Source: Saccharopolyspora flava (GTDB lineage: Bacteria > Actinomycetota > Actinomycetes > Mycobacteriales > Pseudonocardiaceae). From it: a stretch of DNA of 64,000 nucleotides. A program made the translations under genes and the position numbers. This document shows positions 53,987 to 62,074 of the stretch, piece by piece (the first letter of the stretch is position 1; the number at the start of each line of letters is the position of its first letter). The notes beneath the pieces are model-generated. The model was given only the letters and a program-made list of their open reading frames with translations, did no database searches and had not been told where the DNA came from. The stretch spans positions 1 through 64,000 of the forward strand of contig NZ_FOZX01000009.1 in the NCBI RefSeq assembly GCF_900116135.1, given 5' to 3'.

Positions 53987-54760
53987 TCAGAGCGTGGGGA
54001 CCAGGCCGCCGTCGCAGCGGATCGCGGTGCCGGTGATGTAGGAGGCGTGCGCGCTGCACAGGAAGGCCGCGGTGGCCCCGAACTCGGCCGGTTGCCCGTA
54101 GCGCTTGGCGGGGATCGCCGATTCGCCCCGGGCCCGGACCTCCTCGATCGGCAGCCGCTCCCGCTCCGCCGCGGCGCTGTCCAGCGCCGACAGCCTGTCG
54201 GTGGCGATCCGGCCGGGCAGCAGCAGGTTCGCGGTGACGCCCTCGTCGGCCACGTCGATCGACAGGCTCTTGAGGTAGGCCGCCAGGGCGCTGCGACCGA
54301 TGTTCGACAGCGCGAGGTTCGGAATCGGCGCTTCGACACCGCTGGAGGCGATCGCCAGGATCCGGCCCCACCGGCGCTCGCGCATCCCCGGAAGCACCCC
54401 GCCGACCAGCTTCTGGTGCACCAGCAGCAGGTTCTGCACCGCCTCCGCCGTCGACTCCGGATCGACCTCGGAGGCCGTGGCCGGACGCGGACCCGGACCG
54501 TTGAGCACCAGCACGTCGATCGGCCCCAGCGCGTCCTGCGCCGCCGACAGCAGGTGCTCGGCACCGCCGGGCGCGGTCAGGTCCACCTCCACGCCGACCG
54601 CCTCCGGCAGCTCGGCGGCGATGGCACGCGCTCGCTCACCGCGACGGCCGGAGACCACCACGCGGGCTCCCTCAGCGGCCAGCGCCCGCGCCGTCGCCTC
54701 ACCCAGACCGCCCGTCGAGGCGCACACCAGGGCGGTGCGCCCGGCGATTCCCAGATCCAT
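53987..54760 (-). CDS. Short-chain dehydrogenase/reductase, degenerate YxxxK site
   Basis: 257 residues. Rossmann N-terminus ALVCASTGGLGEATARAL (~10-27). The segment that normally carries YxxxK reads LSNIGRSALAAYLKSL (~151-166): Ser and Arg are in the Tyr and Lys positions. SDRs with this SNxxR variant exist in bacteria and their chemistry is uncertain. ATG immediately follows the stop of the DHDPS-like gene with zero gap, so the two are one operon. Confidence 0.85.
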   Translation of the reverse strand: MDLGIAGRTALVCASTGGLGEATARALAAEGARVVVSGRRGERARAIAAELPEAVGVEVDLTAPGGAEHLLSAAQDALGPIDVLVLNGPGPRPATASEVDPESTAEAVQNLLLVHQKLVGGVLPGMRERRWGRILAIASSGVEAPIPNLALSNIGRSALAAYLKSLSIDVADEGVTANLLLPGRIATDRLSALDSAAAERERLPIEEVRARGESAIPAKRYGQPAEFGATAAFLCSAHASYITGTAIRCDGGLVPTL

Positions 54761-55666
54761 TCAGCTCTCCCGGTCGTTCATGTTCTCCACGGCCGCCACG
54801 TGCCGGTCCAGTTGCTTGTCCAGGGTTTCGGGCATGCCCGGTGCGGGCGCCCGAACCCCGGAGTCGCTGATCAGGCCCCGGCGCCGCAGGGCCTCCTTGC
54901 GGATGGCCAGGCCGATGCGGGCCTGCGCTTCGAAGTTCACCAGCGGCAGGTACCGCAGGTAGGCCTCCAGGGCGGCTTGGTAGCCGCCGCGCCACCACGC
55001 GTCCACGCAGGCTTGCAGCCCCTCGGGGAACGAGAAGCCGGTCATCGCACCCGCAGCGCCGGCGGCCAGCTCGTCCAGCAGGCCGACACCGCCGAGCCCG
55101 CCGAACACCGGGACCCCGGTGCGCGCGGTCAGCGTCGCGATCGCCGGGGGAGTGGGCGGTGCCTCGGCCTTGATCGCCACCACCGACTCGACCTGCTCGA
55201 CGGCCTCGGCCAGGTTCAGCGCGCTGATCGCGGTGCCGGTGATGAGCGGGTAGTCCTGGACCACCAGACCGGCGCCGGTCGCGTCGTGCACCGCGCCGAG
55301 GTGGCTCGCCAGCAGATCGGGGTCAGCGGTGTTGACCTGCACCATCGCACCGGCCAGCCGGTCGCCGACCACGTCGGTGGCCAGCTCGACCTCCTCGATG
55401 ACCGGTGCCAGCGAGGTGCTGGAGGCGCCCACCACGACCGGCAGGTCCACGGTGTCCACGACGACCTCGAGGACCGCGCGCTTCTCGGCGGATGACAGCC
55501 GCACCGCCTCGCCGAACACGCCCAGCACGGTCAGCCCGGTGACGCCGATGCGGTGGTAGTGCGCGACCAGCTTGGCCAGCGAGGCCACGTCGACGTCCAG
55601 TGTGGACTCGGTGAACGGGGTGGCGACCACTCCCCAGACGCCCGGGGCGAGCGGATCCGCGACCAT
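54761..55666 (-). CDS. Dihydrodipicolinate synthase/N-acetylneuraminate lyase family protein
   Basis: 301 residues. TIM-barrel lyase with the Schiff-base Lys in VVAIKAEAPPT (~166) and the Tyr in VVQDYPLITGT (~138). The nucleotide GxxGE-type segment is VLGVFGEAVRLS (~46-57). The family includes DapA, NanA, KDG aldolase and Delta1-pyrroline-4-hydroxy-2-carboxylate deaminase; the substrate cannot be fixed. GGGGGAGG seven bases before ATG 55666. Co-transcribed with the degenerate SDR. Confidence 0.85.
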   Translation of the reverse strand: MVADPLAPGVWGVVATPFTESTLDVDVASLAKLVAHYHRIGVTGLTVLGVFGEAVRLSSAEKRAVLEVVVDTVDLPVVVGASSTSLAPVIEEVELATDVVGDRLAGAMVQVNTADPDLLASHLGAVHDATGAGLVVQDYPLITGTAISALNLAEAVEQVESVVAIKAEAPPTPPAIATLTARTGVPVFGGLGGVGLLDELAAGAAGAMTGFSFPEGLQACVDAWWRGGYQAALEAYLRYLPLVNFEAQARIGLAIRKEALRRRGLISDSGVRAPAPGMPETLDKQLDRHVAAVENMNDRES

Positions 55667-55829
55667 TCGAAAGCCTCCCCCCAGCGGTTCGACCGGCGAT
55701 CCTATGCACGCCGGATCAGATCGCGTCAAGAACGCCCCGAGGCCGATCGTCGCCTCCGGGCGGCCCGAGCGCCGGTGCGCGCGGAACCGCTCACCGAAGC
55801 GGGGCCAGATGTGCCCCACAACGCCGCCA

Positions 55830-56047
55830 CGATCGGCTATGGTGGACGGCGATGCCGGGCGGACCCCGTTCCACCGGGCATCCCACCAGGACTTACGCGG
55901 TCGTGCACCGCACAGCAGGCCGAGCCGGTCCCAGGCGCCATCCAGGACCGCGCCCGGCTCCCGGATGGCCAAAAGGGAGGGACGGCCAACGCCGTCTCGG
56001 TCATCCGCGTGGAAGAGCCCGCTGGCCAGGCAGGTCAGCGGGTTTTT
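55830..56047 (+). ncRNA. Candidate structured RNA ending in an intrinsic terminator
   Basis: About 200 bases of the 523-base gap between the DHDPS-like gene and the J-domain gene. A TATGGT -10-like hexamer lies at 55838-55843. Hairpins follow: GATGCC/GGCATC (55851-55882), GCGGT/ACCGC (~55896-55910), an outer CGGATG/CATCCG stem enclosing GACGGC-caac-GCCGTC (55981-55996), and CCCGCTG/CAGCGGG (56018-56042) with TTTTT. Not rnpB, tmRNA, SRP RNA or a riboswitch class I recognise. It could be an sRNA or a leader attenuator. Confidence 0.3.
56018..56047 (+). terminator. Intrinsic terminator upstream of the J-domain/NERD gene
   Basis: Seven-bp stem (56018-56024 with 56036-56042) followed by TTTTT (56043-56047). 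It terminates + strand transcription 142 bases before the next start codon and belongs to no annotated gene. A downstream pair TTGATC (56101) and TATCAT (56126) could be the promoter of the J-domain gene. Confidence 0.6.
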
Positions 56048-56189
56048 CGTGTCCGAGCCCGTTCGGACGGGTGGCGCTGGGGTGAAATCCGGCCAGTCGG
56101 TTGATCTTGATCTCGCTGCGCGTCCTATCATGACCGGGCTTGTCATTGCAGCTCGTTGTTGCCGCGCGGTCCGGGAGGCGGGGAGGGTA

Positions 56190-57290
56190 GTGCGCGGGGT
56201 CGACTACTACGAACTCCTCGGCGTGGGGAGCGACGCCACACCGGTCGAGATCAAATCGGCGTACCGGACGCTCGCCCGCACCATGCATCCCGACGTGGGC
56301 GGGAACGACAACGCGTTCCTGCTCCTGCAGGAGGCCTACGAGACCCTCACCGACCCGGCGCGCCGCGCGTCCTACGACAGCTCCCGGCGCCGGAAGGCCG
56401 AGGCCAAGGCGGCGGCCCAGCGTTCCCGGCGGCCGGGCGGCAGCCGGCGCCCCGGCAGCGACCTCGGCGAGGATCCCGACTACGTGCCCCGGATGCCCCG
56501 GGTGCGGCTCGACGACCTGGCCTGGTGGGACGTCGTCGACCCGCAGGCGCGGGTGCAGTACCTGCCGGTGCTGGGGCCGGACCGGTGGCCGACGCTGGCG
56601 CTGGTCGGCGCCTGGTCGTTGCTGCTGCTGGCGGGGATGGCCGTGGAGCTCAACGCGGCGCTCAGGGCGACCTGGCTGGGGCTGCTCATCGCCTCCGGGG
56701 TCGTGATCGTCGTCCTGCTGCGCAAGCACATCTGCGCCCACCGCGAGCACCGGATGTTCACCGCCGAGTTCGGCGACCAGCGCATCTTCGGGCTGCCCGA
56801 CATCCAGCACGAGCGCGCCCAGCTGCTCACCGCCGAGCTGTGCGCCAAGTACCTCATCCGGTTGCCCGGCGTGCGGGTGTTCCACGGCCTGGCCTCGCCG
56901 GACTCGGACTACGAGGACGTCCACCACGCCGTGTTGTGCGGGCGCCGGCTGGTGCTGCTGGAGTCCAAGAGCTGGCTGCCCGGGCACTACACGACCGATG
57001 AGAACGGCGAGCTGTGGCGCAACGGGCACCCGTTCCGCGGCGGCGTGACCCGCCTGAACGAGGGCGTGGCGACCTTCGAGGACCTGCTGCCCGAGGTCGA
57101 GGTGCGCGGCGCCGTGCTGATCTACCCCAGCAGGGCCGGTGACATCACCACCGTCGAACAGCACGGCGACCAGGTGGTGCCGATGACCCCGGCGCAGTTC
57201 GTCAAGGACATCGGGCACTGGCTCGCCCAGGACCCGGTCACCGTCGACCGCGACGTGTTCACCGCGGTCCTCGACCAGCTGGTGGACTGA
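56190..57290 (+). CDS. J-domain, transmembrane, NERD nuclease-related protein
   Basis: 366 residues from GTG 56190 (GGGAGG-type site upstream). N-terminal DnaJ J-domain with intact HPD (33-35) and helices YYELLGV and ALQEAYETLTDP-type elements; a basic linker (~65-100); two membrane helices (~137-155, ~163-180); then a NERD domain (~205-320) with HHAVLCGRRLVLLESKSW containing the conserved E-S-K. J-domains recruit Hsp70, NERD domains resemble restriction-endonuclease folds. A membrane-anchored chaperone-recruiting nuclease-like protein is unusual; function unknown. Confidence 0.85.
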   Translation: MRGVDYYELLGVGSDATPVEIKSAYRTLARTMHPDVGGNDNAFLLLQEAYETLTDPARRASYDSSRRRKAEAKAAAQRSRRPGGSRRPGSDLGEDPDYVPRMPRVRLDDLAWWDVVDPQARVQYLPVLGPDRWPTLALVGAWSLLLLAGMAVELNAALRATWLGLLIASGVVIVVLLRKHICAHREHRMFTAEFGDQRIFGLPDIQHERAQLLTAELCAKYLIRLPGVRVFHGLASPDSDYEDVHHAVLCGRRLVLLESKSWLPGHYTTDENGELWRNGHPFRGGVTRLNEGVATFEDLLPEVEVRGAVLIYPSRAGDITTVEQHGDQVVPMTPAQFVKDIGHWLAQDPVTVDRDVFTAVLDQLVD

Positions 57291-57422
57291 CCGGCCGCAC
57301 CCCCTCATCACCCCCGAGGCGTCCCGATCCGCTCACGCCGTCGGGCGACCGATGAGTTTCCGGCGCCCGAGGAGTCGATACCTGCGTTCGAACCTCGACG
57401 GCGCTTGGGAAGGGTGCATCGG

Positions 57423-57827
57423 ATGACTACGAGTGCGAGCGGAGCCGCGACCTCGCCCCGGCGGGCGGTCGGCATCGGGCTCTGGGTGCTGCAGGTGCTG
57501 CTGGCGGCGTTCTTCGTGTTCGCCTCGGTGCCGAAGCTGCTCGGCGACCCGGTCGCGATCCAGATGTTCGACCTGATCGGCTTCGGCCAGTGGTTCCGCT
57601 ACTTCACCGGCGCCGTCGAACTCCTCGGCGCCATCGGGCTGTTGATCCCGAGGCTGTGCGGGCTCGCGGCGATCGGCCTCGCCCTGGTCATGGTCGGTGC
57701 GGTGCTGGCGCAGATCTTCCCGCTCGGCGCCCCGGAGGTGGCCTTGGCGCCGCTGGTCCTCTGCCTGGTGTTCGTGCTCATCGCCTGGGCCCGGCGCGAC
57801 ACCGTCCGGGCCCTCGCCAAGGCCTGA
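57423..57827 (+). CDS. DoxX-family membrane protein
   Basis: 134 residues, four membrane helices (~18-35, ~65-83, ~88-105, ~110-125). DoxX-type motif VPKLLGDPVAIQMFD. Family members are often redox- or thiosulfate-linked or membrane stress proteins; no specific role. ATG 57423 with AAGGG ten bases upstream. Confidence 0.85.
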   Translation: MTTSASGAATSPRRAVGIGLWVLQVLLAAFFVFASVPKLLGDPVAIQMFDLIGFGQWFRYFTGAVELLGAIGLLIPRLCGLAAIGLALVMVGAVLAQIFPLGAPEVALAPLVLCLVFVLIAWARRDTVRALAKA

Positions 57828-57892
57828 CCCGATCGGCCGAGCCCGGCTCGGTCGGTGCCGCGGAAAGCTCTCCCGAATTGGAGTGATCGGTC

Positions 57893-58285
57893 ATGACCAT
57901 GAAGACCTTCGTCAACCTGCCCGTGAAGGACCTGGACCGGTCGGTGCGGTTCTTCACCGCGCTGGGGTTCACCTTCGACGAGAACTTCACCGACGAGAAC
58001 GCCACCTGCATGGTGATCAGCGAGGACGCCTACGCCATGCTGCTGGTCGAACCGTTCTTCAAGTCCTTCACCACCAAGGACGTCGCCGACGCGACCAGGA
58101 CCACCGAGGTCATCACCGCCCTGTCGGCCGACTCGCGCGAGCAGGTCGACGAGATGGTCGCCAAGGCCCGCGCCGCCGGATCACCGCGCATCGGTGAGGT
58201 GATGGAGGAGGGCCCGATGTACGGCTCCAACTTCGACGACCCGGACGGACACCACTGGGAGATCTTCCACATGCCCCTCGGCTGA
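57893..58285 (+). CDS. Glyoxalase/bleomycin-resistance (VOC) family protein
   Basis: 130 residues. VOC fold with paired beta-alpha-beta modules (TFVNLPVKDLDRSVRFFTAL and YGSNFDDPDGHHWEIFHM). Short members like this act as lyases or dioxygenase-like proteins. GGAG nine bases before ATG 57893. Immediate neighbours (DoxX, dienelactone hydrolase) suggest a small stress/detox group. Confidence 0.85.
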   Translation: MTMKTFVNLPVKDLDRSVRFFTALGFTFDENFTDENATCMVISEDAYAMLLVEPFFKSFTTKDVADATRTTEVITALSADSREQVDEMVAKARAAGSPRIGEVMEEGPMYGSNFDDPDGHHWEIFHMPLG

Positions 58286-58372
58286 GGGCTGCGATCAGCG
58301 GTTCGCGGCGGGATCATGGTGCGGGCTCGAACGGCCCCGTCGAACGGTCACCCGGGACGAAGGAGCACGCGC

Positions 58373-59056
58373 GTGACGAACCCGCACCAGAACGTCAGCT
58401 TCGCCAGCAACGGCCGGACCGCCCACGGGTACCTGGCGACCCCGGAGCGGCCCGGCCCCGGTCTGGTGGTGATCCAGGAGTGGTGGGGGCTGACCGACCA
58501 CGTCGCCGACGTCGTGAACCGCTTCGCCGCCGAGGGGTTCGTGGCGCTGGCCCCCGACCTCTACGGCGGCCGCACCACGCACGACCCCCAGGAAGCCGCC
58601 CGCATGATGCAGGAGCTCCCGGTCGAGCAGGCCGCGCGCGATCTGGCCGGTGCGGTCGACCACCTGCTCGGCCACGACATGGTGACCGGTTCGTCGGTCG
58701 GCGCCGTCGGCTTCTGCATGGGCGGGAAGTTCGCCCTGGTCCTGGCCGCTCAGCAAGGTGACCGCATCGGCGCCGTCGTGCCGTTCTACGGGATTCCGCC
58801 GGTGGAGACGGACTTCTCGGCGATGACGGCGCCGATGCTCGGCCACTTCGGCGAGTACGACCGCGGCGTCACGGTGGACGCCGTCGGCGAGGTGGCGGAC
58901 CAGATCAAGAAGCAGACCGACGTCCACCCCCAGATCCACGTCTACGGGGCCGGGCACGCGTTCTTCAACGACCGGAACCCCTCCTCGTACCACGAGGATT
59001 CGGCCCGGTTGGCCTGGACGCGGACGCTGGACTTCCTGCGCCGCCACCTCGGCTGA
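58373..59056 (+). CDS. Dienelactone hydrolase family protein
   Basis: 227 residues. Alpha/beta hydrolase with nucleophile Cys in GFCMGGKFA (~120), Asp in GEYDRG (~163-168) and His in GAGHAFFND (~196-204); the Glu in IQEWWGLTDH (~35-44) is the one that activates the thiolate in dienelactone hydrolases. AAGGAG before GTG 58373 by six to seven bases. Cleaves a cyclic ester or similar. Confidence 0.9.
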   Translation: MTNPHQNVSFASNGRTAHGYLATPERPGPGLVVIQEWWGLTDHVADVVNRFAAEGFVALAPDLYGGRTTHDPQEAARMMQELPVEQAARDLAGAVDHLLGHDMVTGSSVGAVGFCMGGKFALVLAAQQGDRIGAVVPFYGIPPVETDFSAMTAPMLGHFGEYDRGVTVDAVGEVADQIKKQTDVHPQIHVYGAGHAFFNDRNPSSYHEDSARLAWTRTLDFLRRHLG

Positions 59057-59446
59057 GCTGTTTTCCCACTCTTGAGTTGTCAAGCAGCAGTCGTGCTCCG
59101 CAGGGGCGTGCCGGGGGGACCGGTCGCTGCGGCGACCGGCCCCGGGCGGCTCATCTGCTCGGGCCGGATCTGGGTTCGCGTCCCCGAGGTCTGGGGATCA
59201 GATCCCGGATCTCCTGCCGGTGGTCGGAATGTCGTGTCGTCCTGCCGGGTCGCGGGGAATCGTCCGCGGCGGGCGGTGTCGGTGTCGGGAGCGGTGTCGG
59301 GAGCGGCGTCAGCGTCATCGAACTCATGTGCCCATTGTGCGGCCGCAGATTCGAAAATGCGAGCGAATGGCGATCGCTGGATGGGGTGATCCGTGCGGTG
59401 ACGCTCCGAAACCGGTTGGCAGTGAAAGAGTTTCACCATCGCTGCG
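59057..59446. other. 390-base intergenic region with lower-GC segment
   Basis: Between the dienelactone hydrolase and the convergent FAD oxidoreductase. Holds a hairpin CCGGTCGC/GCGACCGG (~59119-59138) and a lower-GC stretch (59310-59450). A possible 90-residue frame from ATG 59326 begins CPLCGRRF (one CxxC) and ends 152 bases inside the antisense FAD gene; not supported as a gene. Confidence 0.4.
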
Positions 59447-60616
59447 TCACTGCTGTCCCGCGAACCGGGCTTTTTCCAAGGGCGGCAACGACTCTCGGCC
59501 CACCAGCCGGTCCGGCCGGAAAGCCGAGAGTTCCGAAGCCGTGTCACCTCGGACCAGTTCACCGGCGGCCAGCCGCCCCAGCAGCGGACCGAGCGTGACC
59601 CCGCTGTGCGTGGCCAGCACGTAGATCCGCTCGCCGCCGCCGAGGAAACCGGCGACGGTCAGCCCGTCGCCGGGCATCGATCGCTGCCCGACCCGGATCG
59701 ACTCCAGCGCGGCACCGGAGGTCCCCGCCAGCAGCCCGTCGAGCCTCCGGCACAGCTCCCGCGCGTGGAACCCGTCCGCAGCGGGCGGATTCGCCGGGTC
59801 CGCGTCGGCGTCCAGGTCCAGCCCCTGCACCACCAACCGGCCGCCGCCGTCGGGGCGCACGTTCAGCGACGGCGTGGTCAGCACCGCGTCCAACCGGGTC
59901 GGCAGCGGTGTCGTGTAGCCCAGCAGGCCGACGGTCGCCGACCCCGCGGCGTCCGGGTCGGCCATCGCCACCCGGTGCCCCGTGGTCTCGGTGAGCGCCT
60001 CGGTCCACCGCCCGGCGGCGAACACCACCGCGTCGGCCGAGGCGGTCTCGCCGTCGGCCAGGGCGATCCGCACGCCGTCGGCGGTCTCGGACACCGAGAC
60101 GACCTCGGCCGGGCAGCGCAGCTCGGCTCCCCGCTCGCGGGCCTCGCCCCACAGCCGCGCGAGCAGCAGCGCGGGGATCAGGTGGCCCTCGGTGGGGTAG
60201 TGCGCGATGTCCTGGACGCCCTCGGGAACCCGCAGGTCCGGCACCAGTTCCCGGGCCCGCGACGGGCCGATCCACTCCACCGGGTACTCGCGGTTCTCCA
60301 GCTCGCGCACCGACGCGGCCAGCCGCTCGGTGCCCTCCGGATCGCCGGCCCACTCGAGGTTGCCGCCCAGCGTCAGCCAAGGGGCGCAGCGCCCCGGGTC
60401 GGCGGCCAGGGCGGTGTGCTCGGCCATGCCCGCCACGTTGAGATCGTGGTACGGGCGCGGGTTCTTGTTGTGCGAGTTCACCCAGGCGAACGAGGTGTTC
60501 GAGGTCCCGGCCAGCGGCGCGGTGCGTTCGAACACGGTCACCTCGGCACCGGCCAGCGCCAGGGAGCGGGCGGTGGCCGCACCCAGGACGCCGAGTCCGA
60601 TCACTGCGATCTTCAT
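59447..60616 (-). CDS. FAD-dependent D-amino-acid/glycine oxidase-like (DAO) oxidoreductase
   Basis: 389 residues. N-terminal FAD site VIGLGVLGAATARSLALAGA (~5-24), and the DAO-fold C-terminal segment VLATHSGVTLGPLLGR (~340-355). DadA/SoxB-like, a flavin amine oxidase or dehydrogenase. Overlaps the symporter stop (ATGA). Sits third in the GntR-headed minus-strand operon. Confidence 0.88.
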   Translation of the reverse strand: MKIAVIGLGVLGAATARSLALAGAEVTVFERTAPLAGTSNTSFAWVNSHNKNPRPYHDLNVAGMAEHTALAADPGRCAPWLTLGGNLEWAGDPEGTERLAASVRELENREYPVEWIGPSRARELVPDLRVPEGVQDIAHYPTEGHLIPALLLARLWGEARERGAELRCPAEVVSVSETADGVRIALADGETASADAVVFAAGRWTEALTETTGHRVAMADPDAAGSATVGLLGYTTPLPTRLDAVLTTPSLNVRPDGGGRLVVQGLDLDADADPANPPAADGFHARELCRRLDGLLAGTSGAALESIRVGQRSMPGDGLTVAGFLGGGERIYVLATHSGVTLGPLLGRLAAGELVRGDTASELSAFRPDRLVGRESLPPLEKARFAGQQ

Positions 60617-62043
60617 GCGTCAACCATTTCGTTCTCGACGGCGGGACGGGCGGGGGTGAGCAGAGCGGTGGCCAGCACGGCGGCGGCCGAGACCGCGATG
60701 CCGTAGACGGCGTAGGGCACGGTGGTGTCGGCCAGCTGCGCGACCGCGCACCCGAGGATGCCCGCGACCATGCCGGCGATGGCGGCAGTCGGGGTCAGCC
60801 GGCGCCGCCGGTGGAGCAGGTAACCGAGGAAGATCGGCGCGGCCAGCGCCGCCGCCGAGTAGGCGTAGGTCGCGACCAGCCAGGTCAGGGCCTTCGGGAA
60901 CAGGATCGCCAGCACGGCCGCCAGCACCGACACCCCGACGGTGATCATCCGCGACAGCGCCACGGTCTTGCGCTCACCGGCCTGCTTGCCCGCGATGTTC
61001 TGGTAGACGTCGCGGGTCAGGTTGGCCACCACCGACTGCAGCGCGGCTCCGGTGGTGGAGACGATCGTGGACACCAGGAACGCGCCGAAGACGATCACCA
61101 GCCAGGTCGGCAGCTGGGTGAGCAGCCACCCGGCGGCCTCCTCCTCGTTCTCCAGGCGCGGGTTCATCGCGTGCACCGACAGCCCGATGCACCCGGCGTA
61201 GAGGCCGCCGATGAGCATCGTCAGCCCGGACAGCCCCAGTCCGCGGCGGGCGTCGGCGACCTTCTTGGTGGCGAAGACGCGCTGGTAGTAGAGCTGGTTG
61301 GTCAGGGTGCCCGGCAGGATCGCCGCGACCCACAGCCAGATCTGGTCCCAGCCCGCGGCGGTGAGGCCCTCCCAGCCCCACAGCTGTCGCGGGACGCTCG
61401 CGGTGATCTGGCCCCAGCCGCCCGCGAGGTGGACGGCGTAGGCGGCCACGCCCAGCGACATGACGATCATGAACAGGCCGAACACGAAGTCCGTCCAGGC
61501 GACGGAGGTCAGTCCGCCGGGCAGCACGAACAGCAGCGACGCGACCATGATCACCAGGATCAGCGCGGTCGGCGACACCCCGGTGAGCTGCCCGAAGAGC
61601 TGCGCGAAGGCGACGAACTGGGTGGCCAGCCAGCCGAAGGGGACCACCAGCGCGGCCAGCGCGGCGATCGCGATGGCGACCCGGTTGCGGCCGAAGAGCC
61701 GGGTGATGATGTCGGGAACCGTGGTGAAGCGCTGCTCGCGCAGCCACTTCGCGATCCACGTCAGCACCAGGAACCCGACCAGCACGCATCCCTCGTAGAG
61801 GAACACCGACCAGCCGGACCGGTAGCCGATGCCGACGTGCGCGATGAGCACGCCGCCACCGGTGGCGGTGGCGAACTGGGTGATGATGACGACGATCAGC
61901 GGGAGCGATTCCCCTGCGGACAACCAGTCCTCGGAGTTCTTCGCCTTGCGTCCGAAGTAGACGGACATGCCGATGCCGAAACCGACGACCAGCAGGCTTG
62001 CGATGATGATTCCGGCGATCTGGCCGGTGGAACCGGTGAGCAT
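60613..62043 (-). CDS. Sodium:solute symporter (SSS family)
   Basis: 476 residues, about 13 membrane helices. SSS-family segments GRKAKNSEDWLSAGESLP (~31-48) and NLTRDVYQNI (~308-317). Imports an organic solute with Na+; proline, pantothenate and amine transporters belong here. GGAGG four bases before ATG 62043. Between two flavin amine oxidase genes, so it probably imports their amine or amino-acid substrate. Confidence 0.9.
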   Translation of the reverse strand: MLTGSTGQIAGIIIASLLVVGFGIGMSVYFGRKAKNSEDWLSAGESLPLIVVIITQFATATGGGVLIAHVGIGYRSGWSVFLYEGCVLVGFLVLTWIAKWLREQRFTTVPDIITRLFGRNRVAIAIAALAALVVPFGWLATQFVAFAQLFGQLTGVSPTALILVIMVASLLFVLPGGLTSVAWTDFVFGLFMIVMSLGVAAYAVHLAGGWGQITASVPRQLWGWEGLTAAGWDQIWLWVAAILPGTLTNQLYYQRVFATKKVADARRGLGLSGLTMLIGGLYAGCIGLSVHAMNPRLENEEEAAGWLLTQLPTWLVIVFGAFLVSTIVSTTGAALQSVVANLTRDVYQNIAGKQAGERKTVALSRMITVGVSVLAAVLAILFPKALTWLVATYAYSAAALAAPIFLGYLLHRRRRLTPTAAIAGMVAGILGCAVAQLADTTVPYAVYGIAVSAAAVLATALLTPARPAVENEMVDA

Positions 62044-62074
62044 GGGGCCTCCAGCGGGCTCACGACGAGGGGGT

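Noticed and set aside
55553-56104. 183-residue plus-strand frame in the gap before the J-domain gene
   Set aside because: Covers the region with hairpins and terminator, low-complexity composition, no start signal.
59326-59598. 90-residue frame beginning with a CPLC zinc-like motif
   Set aside because: Only one CxxC, no ribosome site, and more than half lies antisense inside the FAD oxidoreductase gene.
45396-60616. A hydroxyproline degradation pathway from the Fer2/FAD pair, the DHDPS-like gene, the ALDH and the DAO-type oxidase
   Set aside because: The family types match, but the genes are in separate operons up to 15 kb apart, and the lyase and ALDH have no feature specific to that pathway.
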